Assembly (NCBI GenBank): GCA_002734065.2
Contig: NVXU02000048.1
Span: 1-64,000, forward strand
Length of the DNA: 64,000 nt
Source of the DNA: Fluviicola sp.
Lineage (GTDB): Bacteria; Bacteroidota; Bacteroidia; Flavobacteriales_D; Crocinitomicaceae
Direction of reading: 5' to 3'
Within the stretch, counting starts at the first letter, position 1; each line of letters opens with the position of its first letter. The notes below the pieces were generated by a model that saw only the letters and a list, made by a program, of their open reading frames with translations, was not told where the DNA came from and ran no database searches. The translations under genes were made by a program, and so were the position numbers. This document shows, in pieces, positions 61,347 to 64,000 of the stretch.

Positions 61347-64000
61347 ATGAAAATTACTACACTCATCTGCTTATTATCCATTTCTGTGTCTTTTGGTCAG
61401 AATCGGCTAAAAACAAGCAACTCATTTATTGAAAACAGAGGTCAAATTGTAAATCAATTTGGTAATCCTAATGAAGACGTTGTGTTTATTCATCCAGATT
61501 CTAAAGGAATGAATACTCAATTGAGAAAAAAAGGATTCAGCTACGATTTATATTCTACCGATAAGAACCGTAAATTAACAATCAATCGGCTGGATGTTCA
61601 ATTTCAAGCTTGTAACAGTAACGTAAAAATCATTCCTTCAATTAAATCGACAGCAAAATTCAATTACTTTAAATCAGGAAAGAAGACAATTGCAATTTCC
61701 GGAGTAAACTCTTATGAAGTCATAAGTTATGAAAACATTTATGATAACATTGACATTGTTTTTAAGTCAGACGAAGCAACAGGAAGCATTAAGTACGATA
61801 TTGTTTTGCATCCGGGATCCGACATCAATGATGTTCAATTCCTTTACAAAGGTTTCAATACTTTTAAATTAACCGAGCAAAATCAATTACAGTTTCAGTT
61901 GACAATAAGAACATTAAACGAGAGCATTCCTTACAGTTTTTATAGAGAGAACAAGTCTGAAGAATCAGTAGTTTTTGAGGTGCTTTCTGCGTCAGAAAAT
62001 GAAGTGCTAGTTGGTTTTAAACTGGAGAATGAGCAAGAAAGAGGTAAAACATTAGTCATTGATCCTGTTCCAAATTATGTTTGGGGAAAGTATATTGGAG
62101 ATTCACTGACCACTTCAACAAACGGAGTCATTACAGATAGGTTTAGTTATGTCTATATCTGCGGAAGTACGCAGTCTCTCACAAATATTGCAACTTCAGG
62201 TGCATATCAGACCATAATCAATGATTCTATTAATGATGCTTACGTTTCTAAATACCACAAAAGTGGAACTCTAATTTGGAGCACTTATTTTGGAGGAGAA
62301 GCCAATGATAGAGGCAATGATGTTTATGTAGATACGTCTTTCAACGTTGTGATAACAGGAACTACGTTTTCTCCAATGGGTATTACTGATAGTCTTGGTT
62401 ATCAGGATACTTTAGGAGGTGATTCTGATGCTTTTTTAGCCAGGTTCAATGAGAATGGGGCACTAATATGGGCGACTTATTTTGGAGGCGATAGCTCAGA
62501 CATCGGCACACGTTTATCGGTTGATTTCTATGAGAATATTTACCTGTGTGGAACAACGAACTCGAGTAATAACATTGCAAACGACAGTTCTTTTCAAAGT
62601 GTATTGAGTGGAAATGAAGATGGATTCTTAGCTAAATTCAATTCTTCCGGAACGTTGCAATGGTCGTCGTATTTAGGAGGTTCTGCCACTGATTTTGCCA
62701 CTGGAATAGCTTATGGTGATACTTCAATATTCATTACCGGGCAAACATTTTCGACAGATTTCCCATTGGCAGGAAACACGCAGAATGATACACTCTCAGG
62801 AGAATCTGATGGCTTTATAACTAAAGTTGACAACAATGGTCAATTGGTTTGGTCCACTTATTTTGGTGGAGAAGGAGGAGACAACATCCAAAATGTGAAA
62901 GTTTTTAATAGCAACGTATTCATTATTGGAACGACCAACTCTTATACCAACATAACAAACATTGCCTCTCTTTTAGCTCCGCAATACACGAAAAGAGACA
63001 CTCTAGACGCATTTATAGCAAAAGTAGATCGCAATGATTCACTTATTTGGAGCACGTATTTTGGTGGAGACAGTTTAGATTACGGAGTTGATTTATTCTT
63101 CGAGTTGGACTCTAGCATCATCGCTGTTGGAACAACGAATTCTTCGGATTTAATTGGTGTTGATTCTAACAGTTACCAAATGACCTTAAATGGTGGAAGT
63201 GATGCTTTCTTGACGAAGCTTTCTCCAGACGGTAATTTCTATTGGTCAAGTTATTATGGTGGGACAGAGAATGAGCAAGCAAATGCTGTTGCTGTTTATG
63301 GAAACACTGCCATTTATATCGTTGGAAACACCTTTTCTGATTCTTTACTCATTGACACCAGCCAAGTTAATTTAATAAACACGTACAACAGTACACAAGA
63401 AGGTTTTTTTACCAAATTTAACCAAGCTCGCTCAACGGCGAGTAGTGGTGTAAGCTTTGGAGGTGGTTATGGAGGAAGTGGTTATGGGGGTTCTTCAACC
63501 ACAGGAACTCCCAGTTCTGTTTTTTATTACTGCCCTGGCGATGTTGTTTTATTAAGTACACTTGGAGGAGATCTTGGAACAGATGCAGAATGGTTTTGGT
63601 ACGAAGGATCTTGTGGTGGAACAAATATCATCGGTACAGGAGACTCTATTTATGTAACTTTGACAACTTCAACCACTTTTTACGTTCGTGCAGAAAGTGT
63701 AACTAACGCAACAGAATGTAGCCAGGCAAGTTTTCTTGTCGCACCCCTTGCAAGTCTGCAAATAACAAGCAGTGAAATCTCTTGTGAAGGAGAAGATTAC
63801 AATTTATCTGCTAATGGAGTAGGGGCAATCGAATGGACAGGTCCTAATTCATTTTCTATGCAACAATTTGACTCCACACTGGTTGCAATAACAGATTCCT
63901 CTTCTGGTTGGTACTCGGTCGTTGCCATAGATACTTTTGGATGCGCCTATGAGGACTCCTTTAATTTAAGCGTGGTTGCACCTCCAGTTGTATCTAGTGT
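61347..64000 (+). CDS. Large secreted SBBP-repeat (beta-propeller) protein, 3' end outside window
   Basis: At least 884 codons, open to the window edge. Signal peptide (about 1-18, SVSFGQ). A DUF7948-like N-terminal domain starts NSFIENRGQIVNQFGNPNED and runs to about residue 245 (VIDPVPNYVWGKYIG). Then at least eight SBBP repeats follow, each with LIWSTYFGG, D-x-G-ND and VYVCGTT-type strands (about 245-690). A Gly-rich stretch FGGGYGGSGYGG follows (about 702-713), then an Ig/PKD-like region. A T9SS domain is expected beyond the window. Confidence 0.9.
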   Translation, partial: MKITTLICLLSISVSFGQNRLKTSNSFIENRGQIVNQFGNPNEDVVFIHPDSKGMNTQLRKKGFSYDLYSTDKNRKLTINRLDVQFQACNSNVKIIPSIKSTAKFNYFKSGKKTIAISGVNSYEVISYENIYDNIDIVFKSDEATGSIKYDIVLHPGSDINDVQFLYKGFNTFKLTEQNQLQFQLTIRTLNESIPYSFYRENKSEESVVFEVLSASENEVLVGFKLENEQERGKTLVIDPVPNYVWGKYIGDSLTTSTNGVITDRFSYVYICGSTQSLTNIATSGAYQTIINDSINDAYVSKYHKSGTLIWSTYFGGEANDRGNDVYVDTSFNVVITGTTFSPMGITDSLGYQDTLGGDSDAFLARFNENGALIWATYFGGDSSDIGTRLSVDFYENIYLCGTTNSSNNIANDSSFQSVLSGNEDGFLAKFNSSGTLQWSSYLGGSATDFATGIAYGDTSIFITGQTFSTDFPLAGNTQNDTLSGESDGFITKVDNNGQLVWSTYFGGEGGDNIQNVKVFNSNVFIIGTTNSYTNITNIASLLAPQYTKRDTLDAFIAKVDRNDSLIWSTYFGGDSLDYGVDLFFELDSSIIAVGTTNSSDLIGVDSNSYQMTLNGGSDAFLTKLSPDGNFYWSSYYGGTENEQANAVAVYGNTAIYIVGNTFSDSLLIDTSQVNLINTYNSTQEGFFTKFNQARSTASSGVSFGGGYGGSGYGGSSTTGTPSSVFYYCPGDVVLLSTLGGDLGTDAEWFWYEGSCGGTNIIGTGDSIYVTLTTSTTFYVRAESVTNATECSQASFLVAPLASLQITSSEISCEGEDYNLSANGVGAIEWTGPNSFSMQQFDSTLVAITDSSSGWYSVVAIDTFGCAYEDSFNLSVVAPPVVSS

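Overview
The window comes from a member of the Bacteroidota, most likely order Flavobacteriales. The evidence is AT-rich DNA, Bacteroidota-type promoters (TAnnTTTG -7 boxes), the gene order tuf-trnW-secE-nusG-rplKAJL-rpoBC, secreted proteins with type IX secretion (T9SS) C-terminal domains and gliding-motility-type ends, an S46 dipeptidyl-peptidase, an SiaB/SiaC pair and zapA-rny linkage. A Crocinitomicaceae/Fluviicola-like lineage is possible, but that rests on general resemblance only.

Layout. 0-13 kb: translation and transcription core (tRNA-Gly, tRNA-Thr, tuf, tRNA-Trp, secE, nusG, four ribosomal proteins, rpoB, rpoC), closed by a strong terminator. 13-16 kb: small lipoproteins and unrecognised ORFs separated by short palindromic repeats. 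16-20 kb: secreted M23 peptidase, then a coiled-coil protein, zapA, a candidate 6S-type RNA and rny. 20-32.3 kb: polysaccharide cluster overlapping rny: NAD-dependent epimerase, Wzx-like flippase, acetyltransferase, several GT-B glycosyltransferases, two Wzy/O-antigen-ligase-like membrane proteins, a DegT aminotransferase, a four-helix-bundle gene inside inverted repeats, and the initiating sugar transferase. It ends in a perfect 56-bp palindrome shared with the convergent ZIP transporter gene. 33-42 kb: methyltransferase, SiaB/SiaC, coaE, a LamG/gliding-motility secreted protein, a DPP11-like S46 peptidase and an SGNH-like protein. 42.5-46.1 kb: repeat-rich islet with two RelE/ParE-type toxin-antitoxin modules, an orphan lipoprotein and an L,D-transpeptidase gene broken by one stop codon. 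46-61 kb: lpd, M43 metalloprotease, lipA, OsmC, rlmB, an upp-membrane protein-yjjG operon, an ABC exporter-binding protein-hemH operon, a decayed HepT/MntA module, a DUF547 lipoprotein and a 5-formyl-THF cyclo-ligase. The window ends inside a large secreted beta-propeller (SBBP-repeat) protein.

How it works together. The polysaccharide genes are tightly overlapped and would make, flip, polymerise and transfer a surface glycan. upp, the small membrane protein and yjjG form a pyrimidine-salvage/clean-up operon.

Most notable signals: (1) two gene islets (14.3-15.9 and 42.5-45.4 kb) in which unrelated ORFs are bordered by the same short palindromic repeats; (2) a three-copy, roughly 115-150-bp hairpin repeat family; (3) five genes whose -7 box ends exactly four bases before the ATG, predicting leaderless mRNAs; (4) a 21-bp palindrome containing two opposed -7 boxes inside the polysaccharide cluster; (5) an IVS-like inverted-repeat unit carrying a four-helix-bundle gene.
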